Shown here piece after piece: positions 25,597 to 35,600 of a DNA stretch of 52,993 nt. How positions within the stretch are numbered: the stretch's first letter is position 1; every line of letters begins with the position of its first letter. Both the position numbers and the translations under genes were made by a program. The notes beneath the pieces were generated by a model. It was not told where the DNA came from, searched no databases, and saw only the letters and a list, made by a program, of their open reading frames with translations. Source of the DNA: an uncultured Muribaculaceae bacterium (lineage in GTDB: Bacteria; Bacteroidota; Bacteroidia; Bacteroidales; Muribaculaceae); assembly GCA_947381945.1 (NCBI GenBank), contig CANCXM010000021.1:1-52993 (forward strand), read 5' to 3'.

Positions 25597-27981
25597 ATGA
25601 AAATCATCGGTTCGGCAAAACTCATGGGCGCGGTGGCGTTCATGCTTGCTCCGCATTTCGTCTCCGCCCGGTCACAGCAGGCGGACATCGACCTCACCAC
25701 CCCCTCAGGTCGGAAAGTTGTAGTGACCGCAGTCACCGACAACATCATCAAAGTCTCCAACCTTCTACCCGGTGAGAAAATCCCGGCCTCGACAGCTTCC
25801 GTCATCAAAAATGCTACCGGAAAAGCCACTGTCTCTTCCGCACCCGGCATGGCACTCATGACCACCAAGGGTGGCATCGTTGTGCGTGTCGACAGCGTCA
25901 GCGGTGCGGTCGACATAAACGCCGGAGCCAACAAGGCTGTCAGCGACCCCGGTCTGCGCACAAACGCCGGAGGCCGTCAGAGCCTTTCGCTCTCGACGAT
26001 GGGCAGCGGTTCATTCTACGGTGCCGGAGAACGCGGCCACAGCTTCAACCTCGCAGGCGACACTCTCGTCATGTACAACCGCCAGAACTACGGCTACACC
26101 GAAGGCGACCCGCGCATCTCGCAGATGAACATAACAATGCCGCTCTTCATCTCATCCAGCGGCTACTCTGTGGTGTTCGACGACTATGCCGCCGCCGAGA
26201 TGGTGATGTCCAATCCCATTGTCTACACCTCCGAATCCCGCTCACCGATTTCCTACTACTTCATCAACGGTGCAGGCACTCTCGCCGACGCAACCCGTCA
26301 GCTCTCCGCCCTCACAGGCCGTCAGGACCTCCCGCCCTTCTGGTCGCTCGGCTACATCACGTCGAAATACGGCTACCGCACGCAGGATGAGACTGTCGGA
26401 GTTGTCGACACTCTCCGTCGTGCCGGCTATCCCGTGGACGGCATCGTGCTCGACCTCTACTGGTATGGCAAAGAGCAGGACATGGGCCGTCTCGCCTGGG
26501 ATCCCGTCCAGTGGCCCGACCACAAGAAAATGCTTGCCGACCTGAAGAAACAGGGAGTCAACACCGTCATCATCTCGCAGCCCTACATCCTCCGCAACTC
26601 CAACGGCCTCGCCAACTACAACGAACTCGCCTCAAAGGGTCTTCTGCTCAAAGACTCCACCGGCAATCCGCAGGAGGTCACCATCTGGGTCGGTGAAGGC
26701 GGTATGTTTGACATGGCAAATCCCCAAACCCGCGCATGGCTTGCCGACCGCTACCGTCAGCTCACCCTCGAAGGCGTAGGCGGATGGTGGGGCGACCTTG
26801 GCGAACCTGAGGTACATCCCGAAACAGGTATCCACGCCAACGGACTCACCACCCGCGAGTATCACAACCAGTATGGCAACGACTGGAGCGCCGTCATCTA
26901 CGACATGTTCAAGTCTGACTTCCCCGACACCCGACTGATGACCATGATGCGCGGCGGCACCACCGGTCTGCAGCGCTACAGCGTCTTCCCCTGGTCGACC
27001 GACGTGTCCCGTTCGTGGGGAGGTCTGCAACCTCAGGTGAAAATCATGCTCAACTCCGGCCTCAGCGGTCTCGGTTACATGAGCCACGACGTCGGAGGCT
27101 TCGCAATTGACGAAACCCGTCCCTACGACCCCGAACTCTATGTCCGCTGGCTTCAGCTCGGCCTCTTCTCCCCTATCCTCCGCACCCATGCCCAGGCAAC
27201 AGCCGAACCCTACAAGTATCCCGAACAGCAGGATATCATCCTCCCGCTCATCAAGGAACGCTACCGCTGGCTCCCCTACAACTACACACTCGCCTACGAA
27301 AACGCCTCGCAGGGTCAGCCCCTCGTCCGCCCGCTCAACTTCTACACTCCCGGCAGCGGAAAGTATGACGACATCACCGATGAATACCTCTGGGGACGCG
27401 ACCTCCTCGTGGCTCCGGTCATGACACAAGGCTCCACCGAGCGTCAGGTCATCTTCCCCGAAGGTCTGTGGGTGGACTATGCCAACCCCTCGAAATTCTA
27501 CCACGGCGGCGACACCATCACTTATCCCGCACCCCTCTCCGTCCTCCCCCTCTTCGTCCGTGCAGGAGCCTTCCTCCCGCAAGCTGACTACGACATGAAA
27601 TCGACCGGCGACTACCGCACCGATGCCTATACCGTCAACTACTATCCCTATCTCGGAAAGTCGGAGTATGAGATGTATGAAGACGACCGCAAGTCGACCT
27701 CATCGCTCACCGACAAAGCATTCTCGCTCGTCACCTTCACCGGCGATGCATCGGTTGAGGGCATCAACATCGACGTGATTGCCGAAGGCACCTATCCCGG
27801 CGCATCCTCGGTGAAAAACATGACCTTCAAAATCCATCTCATCGACGTGCGTCCATCCGAAATCACTGTCGACGGCAAAAAACTCTCCAAAGGCGCGTGG
27901 AAATACGACTCCGCCACCTCCACCGTCACCCTCCCGGTCAAATGGACCGTCGCCCGCCCGCTCCACATTGAAATCCGCTAA
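25597..27981 (+). CDS. Glycoside hydrolase family 31 enzyme (alpha-glucosidase/alpha-transglucosylase type)
   Basis: A 794-residue secreted enzyme with signal peptide (LMGAVAFMLAPHFVSARS). An N-terminal beta-sandwich spans about 30-260, the GH31 (beta/alpha)8 barrel about 265-600, and two beta domains follow. The nucleophile is Asp400 in GWWGDLGEPEVHP, and the acid/base is Asp469 in WSTDVSRSW. The substrate-binding segment DLYWYGKE precedes. The sequence is closest, in my recollection, to the Cellvibrio Agd31B-type 4-alpha-glucosyltransferase and Bacteroides homologues, so it may transfer glucosyl units between maltooligosaccharides rather than only hydrolyse them; alpha-xylosidase activity cannot be excluded. 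It has its own promoter and ends at a palindromic repeat shared with the convergent protease gene. Confidence 0.85.
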   Translation: MKIIGSAKLMGAVAFMLAPHFVSARSQQADIDLTTPSGRKVVVTAVTDNIIKVSNLLPGEKIPASTASVIKNATGKATVSSAPGMALMTTKGGIVVRVDSVSGAVDINAGANKAVSDPGLRTNAGGRQSLSLSTMGSGSFYGAGERGHSFNLAGDTLVMYNRQNYGYTEGDPRISQMNITMPLFISSSGYSVVFDDYAAAEMVMSNPIVYTSESRSPISYYFINGAGTLADATRQLSALTGRQDLPPFWSLGYITSKYGYRTQDETVGVVDTLRRAGYPVDGIVLDLYWYGKEQDMGRLAWDPVQWPDHKKMLADLKKQGVNTVIISQPYILRNSNGLANYNELASKGLLLKDSTGNPQEVTIWVGEGGMFDMANPQTRAWLADRYRQLTLEGVGGWWGDLGEPEVHPETGIHANGLTTREYHNQYGNDWSAVIYDMFKSDFPDTRLMTMMRGGTTGLQRYSVFPWSTDVSRSWGGLQPQVKIMLNSGLSGLGYMSHDVGGFAIDETRPYDPELYVRWLQLGLFSPILRTHAQATAEPYKYPEQQDIILPLIKERYRWLPYNYTLAYENASQGQPLVRPLNFYTPGSGKYDDITDEYLWGRDLLVAPVMTQGSTERQVIFPEGLWVDYANPSKFYHGGDTITYPAPLSVLPLFVRAGAFLPQADYDMKSTGDYRTDAYTVNYYPYLGKSEYEMYEDDRKSTSSLTDKAFSLVTFTGDASVEGINIDVIAEGTYPGASSVKNMTFKIHLIDVRPSEITVDGKKLSKGAWKYDSATSTVTLPVKWTVARPLHIEIR

Positions 27982-28028
27982 TCCCTATATCCGGGAAAGG
28001 CACATAAAGCCAAAACTGCTCATATTAT

Positions 28029-28190
28029 CCCGGAAGGGTACATAAAGACAGAAGGTCAGAAGGAACATAAGGTTTTTAGTAGAAAGAAATTAAACAAGGA
28101 AGTTATATTTAATTAAACTCACCTCAAATTTCTGATTATAAAAAACCTTATGTTCCTTCTGACCTTCTGTCTTTATGTGCCTTTTCCGGA
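28029..28190. repeat. Palindromic repeat, copy 2 (ACATAAAG family)
   Basis: Arms at 28029-28080 and 28141-28190 pair over about 48 positions; the core is CAGAAGGTCAGAAGGAACAT on the left and its complement on the right. An extra incomplete left arm lies at 27991-28011. It separates the convergent GH31 and M6-type protease genes and would act as a terminator for both. Differences from copy 1 (GAAGG against AAGGG, GGAAC against AAAC) are mirrored in both arms. Confidence 0.8.
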
Positions 28191-28194
28191 TGAG

Positions 28195-29634
28195 CTATTT
28201 CACGAACTTTATAGTCTTGACGATGCCATCGGGGTAGCCGATTCGGGCGAGATATACACCCTTCGGAGCATCTGACAAGCGGCCGATACGCAGTCCACTG
28301 ATGCTGAAAATCTCGACATTTTCTGCCCCCGGAGCCACAATATCACCTTTCACTCTGTCATAGTAAGCCTGTGAAGCTCCGTCAGCCAAAATATCATCAA
28401 TACCGCTATTGTCGCCGAATGTAAGCGTGAATTCAACTCCTCCTTCAGTCTCCACGACATCCGAAATCGAGAACGGCGCACGGCTGCCATCGCCATAGAA
28501 AGGATAGTCGGCATCAGCCTCCGTTCCGAAGGATGTGCGTCCCGTAGCTGCTCCCAGCGGAGCCTGCGCAAGCTTTCCGACTTTGGTTGTTGAGCCTCCC
28601 GGTCGGAATACATACATCTCAAAGCGCGTCTCACTGAGATTTCCGGACTTCTGCGGATCGATGCGATAGACAAGCATACCTGCAGACGGAAGCGAACGGT
28701 CCCACATATCCGACTTGTCGCGATATTCTACCATGAAATACTCCCCTTTCGAGCCTTCGGGTACAATCTTATAGGCCACGTCGGTGGATGTGGCTGAAGC
28801 AAGAGGTCTGAGCGTGTAGCGTCCGCTCTCCGTAAGCTCTTTGATTTCCGGAATCCAGTTGCCGAAAAAGCGACCGTAGGTCGAACGGATATAGGCCGAC
28901 AGTCCTTGGGGCTTCTTCTGATTGTCGCTCATCAAGTCCCATACACCGACAGGTTCAAGCTTACCCTTGCTGTAGAGGTCAGGAGCATCGAGAGTGTGCA
29001 TCATCTCGTGACAGATGACCCCGGTATTCAGCTCCTGCGGTTCAAATCCCTGGTAGCCGTTGGCCTTATCGAATACTTTCAGATAATAGCCAACTTTCTT
29101 GCCGTTGAGAGTCGGACTGGTCCACAGACACGGTGTGTTTGCAGGCCACAGATTACGCTCTGCCGAAATCTCGGAATTGCCGTGGATGATTACGGTCAGA
29201 TTGTCAATCTTGCCGTCACCGTTGATGTCGACCTCCACATCATCGGGGAGCGATGCATCAAGAAAATCACACATCCTTTTGAGCATCGTCTGCTCACGAA
29301 GTGATGCGTTCAGGTAATCTGTATAACCGTCGGGATTGATTGATGTCTTCATGCAGTAATATGAACGCGGAAGACTGTCGACATACACCACCGGAATCAA
29401 TGTCGAAGTCAATTCGAGATTCCCATAGCTCATGTCGGAGAAATAATTGGTCACAGAATTCGCACCCTCATCGCGGTTGTTGAACATTGCTTCGTAGTAA
29501 TCCTGCGTGTGCTGCCAGTCGGAATCCTTTTGGTCAGCGAATTTTACAAAGCAAACCACGTTTGCCATCCGGCGGACGGCAAACGTGGGCATTGCGACGA
29601 GCAGCGACAGTGACAGTAAAAGTGACTGTCTCAT
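28195..29634 (-). CDS. M6-type secreted metalloprotease
   Basis: A 479-residue protein with signal peptide (LLSLSLLVAMPTFAV). The zinc motif is HEMMHTLDAPDL at residues 209-220, the HExxHxxxxxD form of the M6 (immune inhibitor A-like) family. VGVWDLMSDN downstream is a candidate Met-turn. A DINGDGKIDN segment near residue 136 resembles a calcium-binding loop. The C-terminal about 70 residues (ENVEIFSISGLRIGR, GVYLARIGYPDGIVKTIKF) look like a type IX secretion tail. It is last in a minus-strand series of zinc metalloprotease, SusC, SusD and a secreted protein. Expression of all five as one unit is plausible but not proven, because a hairpin lies between SusD and the secreted protein. Confidence 0.8.
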   Translation of the reverse strand: MRQSLLLSLSLLVAMPTFAVRRMANVVCFVKFADQKDSDWQHTQDYYEAMFNNRDEGANSVTNYFSDMSYGNLELTSTLIPVVYVDSLPRSYYCMKTSINPDGYTDYLNASLREQTMLKRMCDFLDASLPDDVEVDINGDGKIDNLTVIIHGNSEISAERNLWPANTPCLWTSPTLNGKKVGYYLKVFDKANGYQGFEPQELNTGVICHEMMHTLDAPDLYSKGKLEPVGVWDLMSDNQKKPQGLSAYIRSTYGRFFGNWIPEIKELTESGRYTLRPLASATSTDVAYKIVPEGSKGEYFMVEYRDKSDMWDRSLPSAGMLVYRIDPQKSGNLSETRFEMYVFRPGGSTTKVGKLAQAPLGAATGRTSFGTEADADYPFYGDGSRAPFSISDVVETEGGVEFTLTFGDNSGIDDILADGASQAYYDRVKGDIVAPGAENVEIFSISGLRIGRLSDAPKGVYLARIGYPDGIVKTIKFVK

Positions 29635-29664
29635 GACTCTTGTTTTTTAAGTTTACGGTTCTTA

Positions 29665-30585
29665 TTAGCGTACAACCTTAACTGTAGCTGTACCGTTGTC
29701 TGAGGTAGCCTTCACGACATAGACACCTGTTGCGAGGTCATCGAGAGCGACGGAAGTACCGTTGGCAGTAGCCACGCGCACACCGGCGATTGAATACACC
29801 TCAAACATAGCATCCTCGGAAGCGCTGACATTGTTGCCGTCAACAGTGAGAGCGAGAGCACCGTCAGCGATAACGCCGTCGATACCGGCACCTTCCTGAT
29901 TGGCAGCATTGGTGTAGGTAAGAATCTTGATACCCTGTACATAGAGGGGACGCTTCATATTGTTGCGGACCATACCGGTGACTTTCTCGCCTTCGGGAGA
30001 AGCAAGCTTAAGAAGTGTATTCTCGTTAATTACATCCTGCACATTCTTCCATTCGTACTGAGTAGCATTTGCAAGTACATTATTGACAAAGCCAAATTTC
30101 GAATACACATAAATCGTAGCCAAATCAATAGTTTCTAATGCTCCCTTACCACCTGAAAGGCCTAAGCAAATAGGTGCGGCATTGGTGGAAAGATACATCT
30201 CGATTTCAGCGCAATCAGGGAGTTGGAAAAGGATAGCTCCACCATTCGGATTAGTTGAACCATTTGTAAATACTGAACCTTCAGGAAGAATGATTGCTCC
30301 GGTTTTGGCTCCTTCACCCTGCTCACCTGCGGCATTCCAGCCAATAGCGGTCGGATCTCCGTAAGGTTCGGGATACTGGCCGTCGGCGTCCTCGTATGTT
30401 GCAGTCTGGAGCTGGATTTTGTACTTGTTGCCCCAACCCACATACTTGTCGATTTTTTCCTGAGTGTCAAACCAAAGCCAACCGTTTGCATCAACGTCGG
30501 CAGCATCAAAATAATTGTAGACAGTCTGTGCGGAAGCCGACACCATGCAGGCTACGGCAGCCATTGAGAGTAAAAATTTTTTCAT
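29665..30585 (-). CDS. Secreted protein of unknown function with C-terminal sorting-like tail
   Basis: A 306-residue protein. The true start is MKKFLLSMAAVACMVSASAQ at 30585, a clear signal peptide ending in Ala-Gln; 39 residues upstream in the longest frame do not fit. The middle part is Gly/Asn-rich (TNGSTNPNGGAILFQ; LPDCAEIEMYLSTN), beta-rich in appearance and unlike a catalytic domain I know. The tail (FEVYSIAGVRVATANGT, GVYVVKATSDNGTATVKVV) matches the sorting-domain pattern seen in the M6 and LRR proteins. Given its place directly beside SusD, it may be a surface binding protein for the locus substrate; this is inference. Confidence 0.65.
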   Translation of the reverse strand: MKKFLLSMAAVACMVSASAQTVYNYFDAADVDANGWLWFDTQEKIDKYVGWGNKYKIQLQTATYEDADGQYPEPYGDPTAIGWNAAGEQGEGAKTGAIILPEGSVFTNGSTNPNGGAILFQLPDCAEIEMYLSTNAAPICLGLSGGKGALETIDLATIYVYSKFGFVNNVLANATQYEWKNVQDVINENTLLKLASPEGEKVTGMVRNNMKRPLYVQGIKILTYTNAANQEGAGIDGVIADGALALTVDGNNVSASEDAMFEVYSIAGVRVATANGTSVALDDLATGVYVVKATSDNGTATVKVVR

Positions 30586-30667
30586 CTGTGAAAATTGAAT
30601 TTGATAAAAACGTATGAAAATAAATAGTTGTGTTATCTCAAAGATTGTATGATTATTGAATTTTAAA

Positions 30668-30725
30668 ATAAAGGACATAAGTGTGAAAGTACAGCAATCC
30701 ATGCTTCTGCACTTATGCCCTTTAT
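30668..30725 (-). terminator. Hairpin after susD
   Basis: Sixteen-base arms (30668-30683 and 30710-30725) pair with one mismatch around a 26-base loop, 22 bases after the SusD stop codon. It may attenuate rather than end transcription into the secreted-protein gene. Confidence 0.55.
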
Positions 30726-30746
30726 ATCTCTAACAGTCGTTTTTTC

Positions 30747-32513
30747 TTACATTTCAACCCACTCGGGATTCTGCTCAATCTCATGGTAACGCACATCGTC
30801 CCAATCGAGAGGCCAGTAGTACTGACGGGCGCGGAAGTAGCGGACCACAGTGTTGCGTCCGTTGACAACCGGATTGGTGATGCGACGTGTACCGTTGGCA
30901 TTGACCACAATCTTGACTCCGAAGAGCGGATTGGTCGTGCCGGTCATACGTTCCTCGGCAATATTGTAGCGGATAAGGTCCCAATAAGTACATTTCTCGA
31001 AAGCCATCTCGACACGGCGCTCATTGAAGATGTCGTCCCATGTGACGGAGGTCAACTCCGGCATCTTCACGCGTGAACGGATTTGATTGACCTTGTCGAG
31101 AGCCGCCGATGTGCGTCCCTTCTTGAAATCAATCTCGGCATAGTCGAGCAGAAGTTCGGCAAAACGCCAGATGATGCAGTTCTGCGAGCTTGCGTATGTC
31201 GCATCCGTGTCTATTGTCTGACGCTCGTTCAGGAACTTGGCCATATAATAGCCCGTGCGGCTCACAGATGCGTTGGTCGAGGTTCCGTAGGGAGTCAGAT
31301 CCTCTCCTGCCACTTCCTTACCGTCAACCACAGTGTAGTGGATGTCCATCGTGTGGCCTCTCCATCTCGCACCGTCGTAGAGAATATTGGCATAGAAGCG
31401 GTAGTCGCGTCCTTCGTATGGGTTGGCCTTGTCATAACCCGAACCGGCATCAGTGATGCGCTTGCCGTTGTCCATACGGTATTCATCTACATGGTTCTGG
31501 GTAGGATTATATGCGGCGGTCGTAGCGCCAAATGATGGGGCCGAGGCTTCGCGGTCAAGTTTGTGGCCGTTGGCTGAATCAAAATTTCCGTCATCGGCAT
31601 GTTGCACCTCCCAGATTGATTCCTCGGAATTCTTCGTCAGGAATATATTGCGGTAACCTGCCACGACCTCATCCTTAGAGCTTCCGGCAATCTGCACAAG
31701 GCGATAGACACCGAGATTCATCACACGGTCATAGTTGCGTGCAGCCGAATCGAGCATCTCCTCCGAACGATTGTCGGGGAAACCGAGATATTCTTTCTCG
31801 TAGTTCTGGAAATGGTCGCCTGCAGCCCAGAAGAAAGTCTTGCCTTTGAGCATGAGAGCTGCACCGCGTGTGGGACGGCCGACATTGTCGGGTGTGTTCT
31901 CGACCGCAAGGAGCGAGGCGGCAAGCTCGGCTTCATCAGCGATGAAACGAACCATCTCCTCGTAAGAGGCACGGGGAAACTTCACAGGATTCACAAGCGG
32001 ATTGTAAGGCTCCTTGATGAGAAGCACACCGCCATACATGCGGAGAAGCAGGTAGTAGTAGTATGCGCGGAAGAAGTGGGCTTCGCCAAGCAGACGCTGA
32101 CGGTTCGTAGAGGAAAGGTTGTTCTCATTCTTAAGCAGGGTGTTGATTGAAGAAATCTGCGTGTAGAACTTGAACCATTCAGTGCGCCCGCGTGTGGTGA
32201 TGTCCTGTTGCGAGCTTTTCAGTATGTTGCCGTAGTCACCCTGATACCAGTCACGGCGACCAACGGTAAGCTGATCGCCGTACCACGGCTCATACTCGTA
32301 GCCGAGACCTTTCATGATTGTGGTGACGTAGGTGCTGAAACCATTGTCCATGTTGCGGTACCACGGGAGGACATACTCGTCGAGCAGACGGTCGTTGTCC
32401 CAGATGGACTCGCCCGAAAGCTTGTCGTTCGGACGGTCACGGAATATGCCGTCGCACGACACGAGTGTCACCGGCAGGACAAGGAGTGCAAATATGTATT
32501 TTGCTATTTTCAT
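30747..32513 (-). CDS. SusD/RagB-family outer-membrane lipoprotein
   Basis: A 588-residue surface lipoprotein; signal peptide MKIAKYIFALLVLPVTLVSC ends at a lipobox Cys. Typical SusD/RagB elements follow: LLDEYVLPWYRNMDNG, then helical TPR-like units (RLLGEAHFFRAYYYYLLLRM, the conserved SusD stretch near residue 145), and the C-terminal RVEMAFEKCTYWDLIRY. SusD proteins cap the SusC channel and bind the substrate. Here the neighbours are metalloproteases rather than glycosidases, so oligopeptide binding like that of RagB in Porphyromonas is possible. An in-frame TTG at 32525 would add only four residues; ATG 32513 is preferred. Confidence 0.9.
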   Translation of the reverse strand: MKIAKYIFALLVLPVTLVSCDGIFRDRPNDKLSGESIWDNDRLLDEYVLPWYRNMDNGFSTYVTTIMKGLGYEYEPWYGDQLTVGRRDWYQGDYGNILKSSQQDITTRGRTEWFKFYTQISSINTLLKNENNLSSTNRQRLLGEAHFFRAYYYYLLLRMYGGVLLIKEPYNPLVNPVKFPRASYEEMVRFIADEAELAASLLAVENTPDNVGRPTRGAALMLKGKTFFWAAGDHFQNYEKEYLGFPDNRSEEMLDSAARNYDRVMNLGVYRLVQIAGSSKDEVVAGYRNIFLTKNSEESIWEVQHADDGNFDSANGHKLDREASAPSFGATTAAYNPTQNHVDEYRMDNGKRITDAGSGYDKANPYEGRDYRFYANILYDGARWRGHTMDIHYTVVDGKEVAGEDLTPYGTSTNASVSRTGYYMAKFLNERQTIDTDATYASSQNCIIWRFAELLLDYAEIDFKKGRTSAALDKVNQIRSRVKMPELTSVTWDDIFNERRVEMAFEKCTYWDLIRYNIAEERMTGTTNPLFGVKIVVNANGTRRITNPVVNGRNTVVRYFRARQYYWPLDWDDVRYHEIEQNPEWVEM

Positions 32514-32566
32514 TTTTGTTTTCAAAAGAGTTTTTATCGGTAATGTTATGGAGGAGTCAGTGTCGT

Positions 32567-32620
32567 AACTTTTGTTTCTTTTGAACTTATGTGCTTCTGT
32601 ATCTCCTTAAATATCAGTCA
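32567..32620 (-). repeat. Single arm of the ACATAAG repeat between susC and susD
   Basis: On the minus strand the 112-base gap between susC and susD contains ATACAGAAGCACATAAGTTC followed by AAAAGAAACAAAAGTT. It is a left-arm sequence of the palindrome family, without its partner arm. Its outer flank matches the single arm at 16520-16575. Confidence 0.6.
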
Positions 32621-32626
32621 CACTGT

Positions 32627-35600
32627 TTAGAAACCGAAATTCACTGTCACACCGTAGGTGCGCTGGAGGGGATAGCCTCTGAGCGATTCGGGATCCATGT
32701 TGTCAAGAGAAGAGATTGTGAAGAGGTTTCCACCCTGCAGGGCGAGGTCGAGATTGGAGATATGGGCCTTGCGAAGCATCTTGGAGGGGAAACGGTAACC
32801 GATTGTCAGAGCCTTGAGGCGCACGAAATTGCACTTCTTCACCCAGAAGGTGCTTTCAAGACGGTTGTTGTCCGACGATGATGTGAACTTCACGCGGGGA
32901 TATTCGGCATTGGGATTGTCAGGAGTCCACGAATTGGTGTAGTGATATTCCTGGAATCTCGGGAGCGAACGGCTTTCAAGAGTGTAGAGCTCGTTAATCA
33001 TCTGATTGTAGCCGGTAACACCCTGGAACTGGGCGTTGAAATAAACGCCGCGCCATTCGGCACCGAGACCTATACCGAAGTTAAGGTCGGGGAGCGATGA
33101 GTTCTTGACATAGATGCGGTCATTGCGGGTGAGGACACCGTCGCCGTCCTGGTCGAGATACTTGATGTCGCCGGGAGCGAGGCTGGCGTTGCCGAGACCA
33201 TCCTGGTCAACGGGCCATGCGGCAATCTCCTCGTAGCTCTGGAAAAGTCCGGCAGCCTCATACATGGCTTTTGACGAATAGCTCTTGCCTTTTCTGCGGA
33301 GATTGGGCAGATAGGCCGACTCGTCGCCATAGTCGAGCACCTCGTCGGTTGTACGCGAGATGTTGACATTGACATTATATTTGAAATCGCCGATGGTGTT
33401 GAGATGCTTAAGAGCTATGTCCCAGCCACGGTAACGCACTTCACCGATGTTGATATTGGGCACCGCACCGTCAGTTCCGACAGACGGGGGGAAGAGATAG
33501 GCGGGCGCACCGATGACCATGTTGGAACGGCGGCGTTCGAACACTTCGCCGGTGATAGAGAAGCGGTTGTTCCAGAATCCGAGGTCAAGGGCAAAGTTGA
33601 AGTCCTTCGACTTACCCCATTTCAGGTCAGGGTTAGGATATGAACCGGATTCGGTCAGGATGCCGGGGCCGAAGATTCCACCGATGGGATAACCACCGTT
33701 GACACTGAAGATATATTTGCGGAGATAGTCGTAGTCGGAAGCGTTGCCGTCGTCACCGAGGATACCGTAGGAACCACGGATTTTTGCGAACGACAGTGCG
33801 TCAGGCGAGATGTTTCTGAAGAAAGGCTCGTTGGAGATAACCCATGAAGCCGATGCAGTCGGGAAGAAACCCCAGCGGTTTTCGGGTGCGAAGCGGGTTG
33901 AACCGTCCACACGGAAACTGAACTCGAAGAAATAGCGGGAATCAAAACCGTAGGTGGCACGTCCAACAAGCGATGCACGTTCGCTGTAATACTCATTGCC
34001 GGAAAGGAAACCGTTGGAGGTGCTTCCCATCACTTCGGGATACTCGCCGGGCAGGTCGTCGTTGCGACCTGTGAGATACTTGTTGTGGTAGTCCTGATAG
34101 TTCACGATTGCAAGAGCGGTGACTGAGTGCTTCTGCGCAAAAGTGTGGTCATAGCTGATACCGGCTTCGATAAGCTTGTTGTTGATGGTCTGGTGACGGT
34201 CCTCCAGCTTGATCTTGGCTTTGGGATAGACAGTGTTGGGGTCAACCGAAGTGGTACCGGTCTCAGGGTCATAGAGATAGAGGGCCACGGGTTTGGAGAA
34301 CTGTGTGGTGTTCTGGTGGTTGAGGTCGATTGTGCCTTTCAGATAAACGCTCAGGCCATCCACCTTCGGAATATTGTAGCGGAGGACGGCATTGAGAGTG
34401 TGGAAGTCACTGTTGACCTTATTGTAACCGCCGTTGCCGAACACGTTTATAAGCGGATTCGAACCGTCGATGCTCGCCAGACGGCCATCTGTGAACGAGA
34501 GGACCTGGAGGGGAGAGAAACTGTAGGCCGCATCGATGGTCGTATAGCTTGAATTCTTGTTTTCGGAAACAGAGCCGGTGAGGTCAACCGAGAGTTTGAG
34601 ACCTGGAAGGAGGTCGGCATCAAGTTTTGCCGAATAATTGTAGCGGTCACGGCTGACGTTGGAGTAAAGACCCTTGGTGCGGGTATAGCCACCCGAAACA
34701 AAGTAGCGTACCGACTTCGAACCACCCGACACAGAGAGTGAATAGCGCTGTGAGTTGCCCCACTTGTTCAGATAGTCGAGCATGTTTGAGTTGCCGTAGA
34801 CATTGGGGTCGGAACCGATGAGCGAAAGGTCGTAGGGGGTGTAGACATCGCTGCCTGAGGCTTCGACCGCACGGTTGTAGAGCTCGGCGAACCGATAGCT
34901 GTCAAGGAACTTGGGCAGATAGGTTGCCTCCTGGAGATTGAACTGGCCACGGAAATTGACCTTGGCACGTCCTGTGTCCTGACCGCGCTTTGTCTGCACG
35001 AGGATGACACCGTTGGCAGCACGCGCACCATAGACAGCCGATGCAGCGGCATCTTTAAGGATAGAAATGCTCTCGATGTCGTCGGGGTTGAGGTCACTGA
35101 GACGCATTTCACCGTCAGAAGTGTTGGTGCCGAGACGGGGAACACCGTCGATGACAAGAAGAGGATTGCCGGTATTGCCTCGGATGCTCATTGTGGCTTC
35201 TTTGGGAGATGAGGGGTCACCGGTGGTGCTCATGACACCGAGACCGGCCACCTGTCCGGCAAGAGTCTGGTCGACATTCATCGCAGGGATGCGCACAAGC
35301 TCGTCGCCGGAGATGGTTTCGACTGAGGATGTCAGCGACTGCTTCTTCGCAGTACCGTAGCCGATGACAACCACCTCGTCCATCACGTTCGAGTTGACTT
35401 CGAGACGAGTGACAATATTGTTCTGCTCGGGAGCGACCTCAAGGGTCACTGTCTTATATCCGATATAGGATATTGTGAGTTTCGTAGTGCGTCCGGCAGC
35501 GACGGCGAGGGTATAAGCACCGTCCACGTCTGTTGCCGTGGCCTGCGTCGTACCTTCAACCTTGACAGTCGCTCCGATAAGTGCTTCGTCATTCTCATCA

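Noticed and set aside
26632..27582. A 316-residue minus-strand open frame inside the GH31 gene
   Set aside because: It is fully antisense to a gene with visible catalytic motifs, and its Glu/Val/Gly-rich composition is what the complement of GC-rich codons gives.
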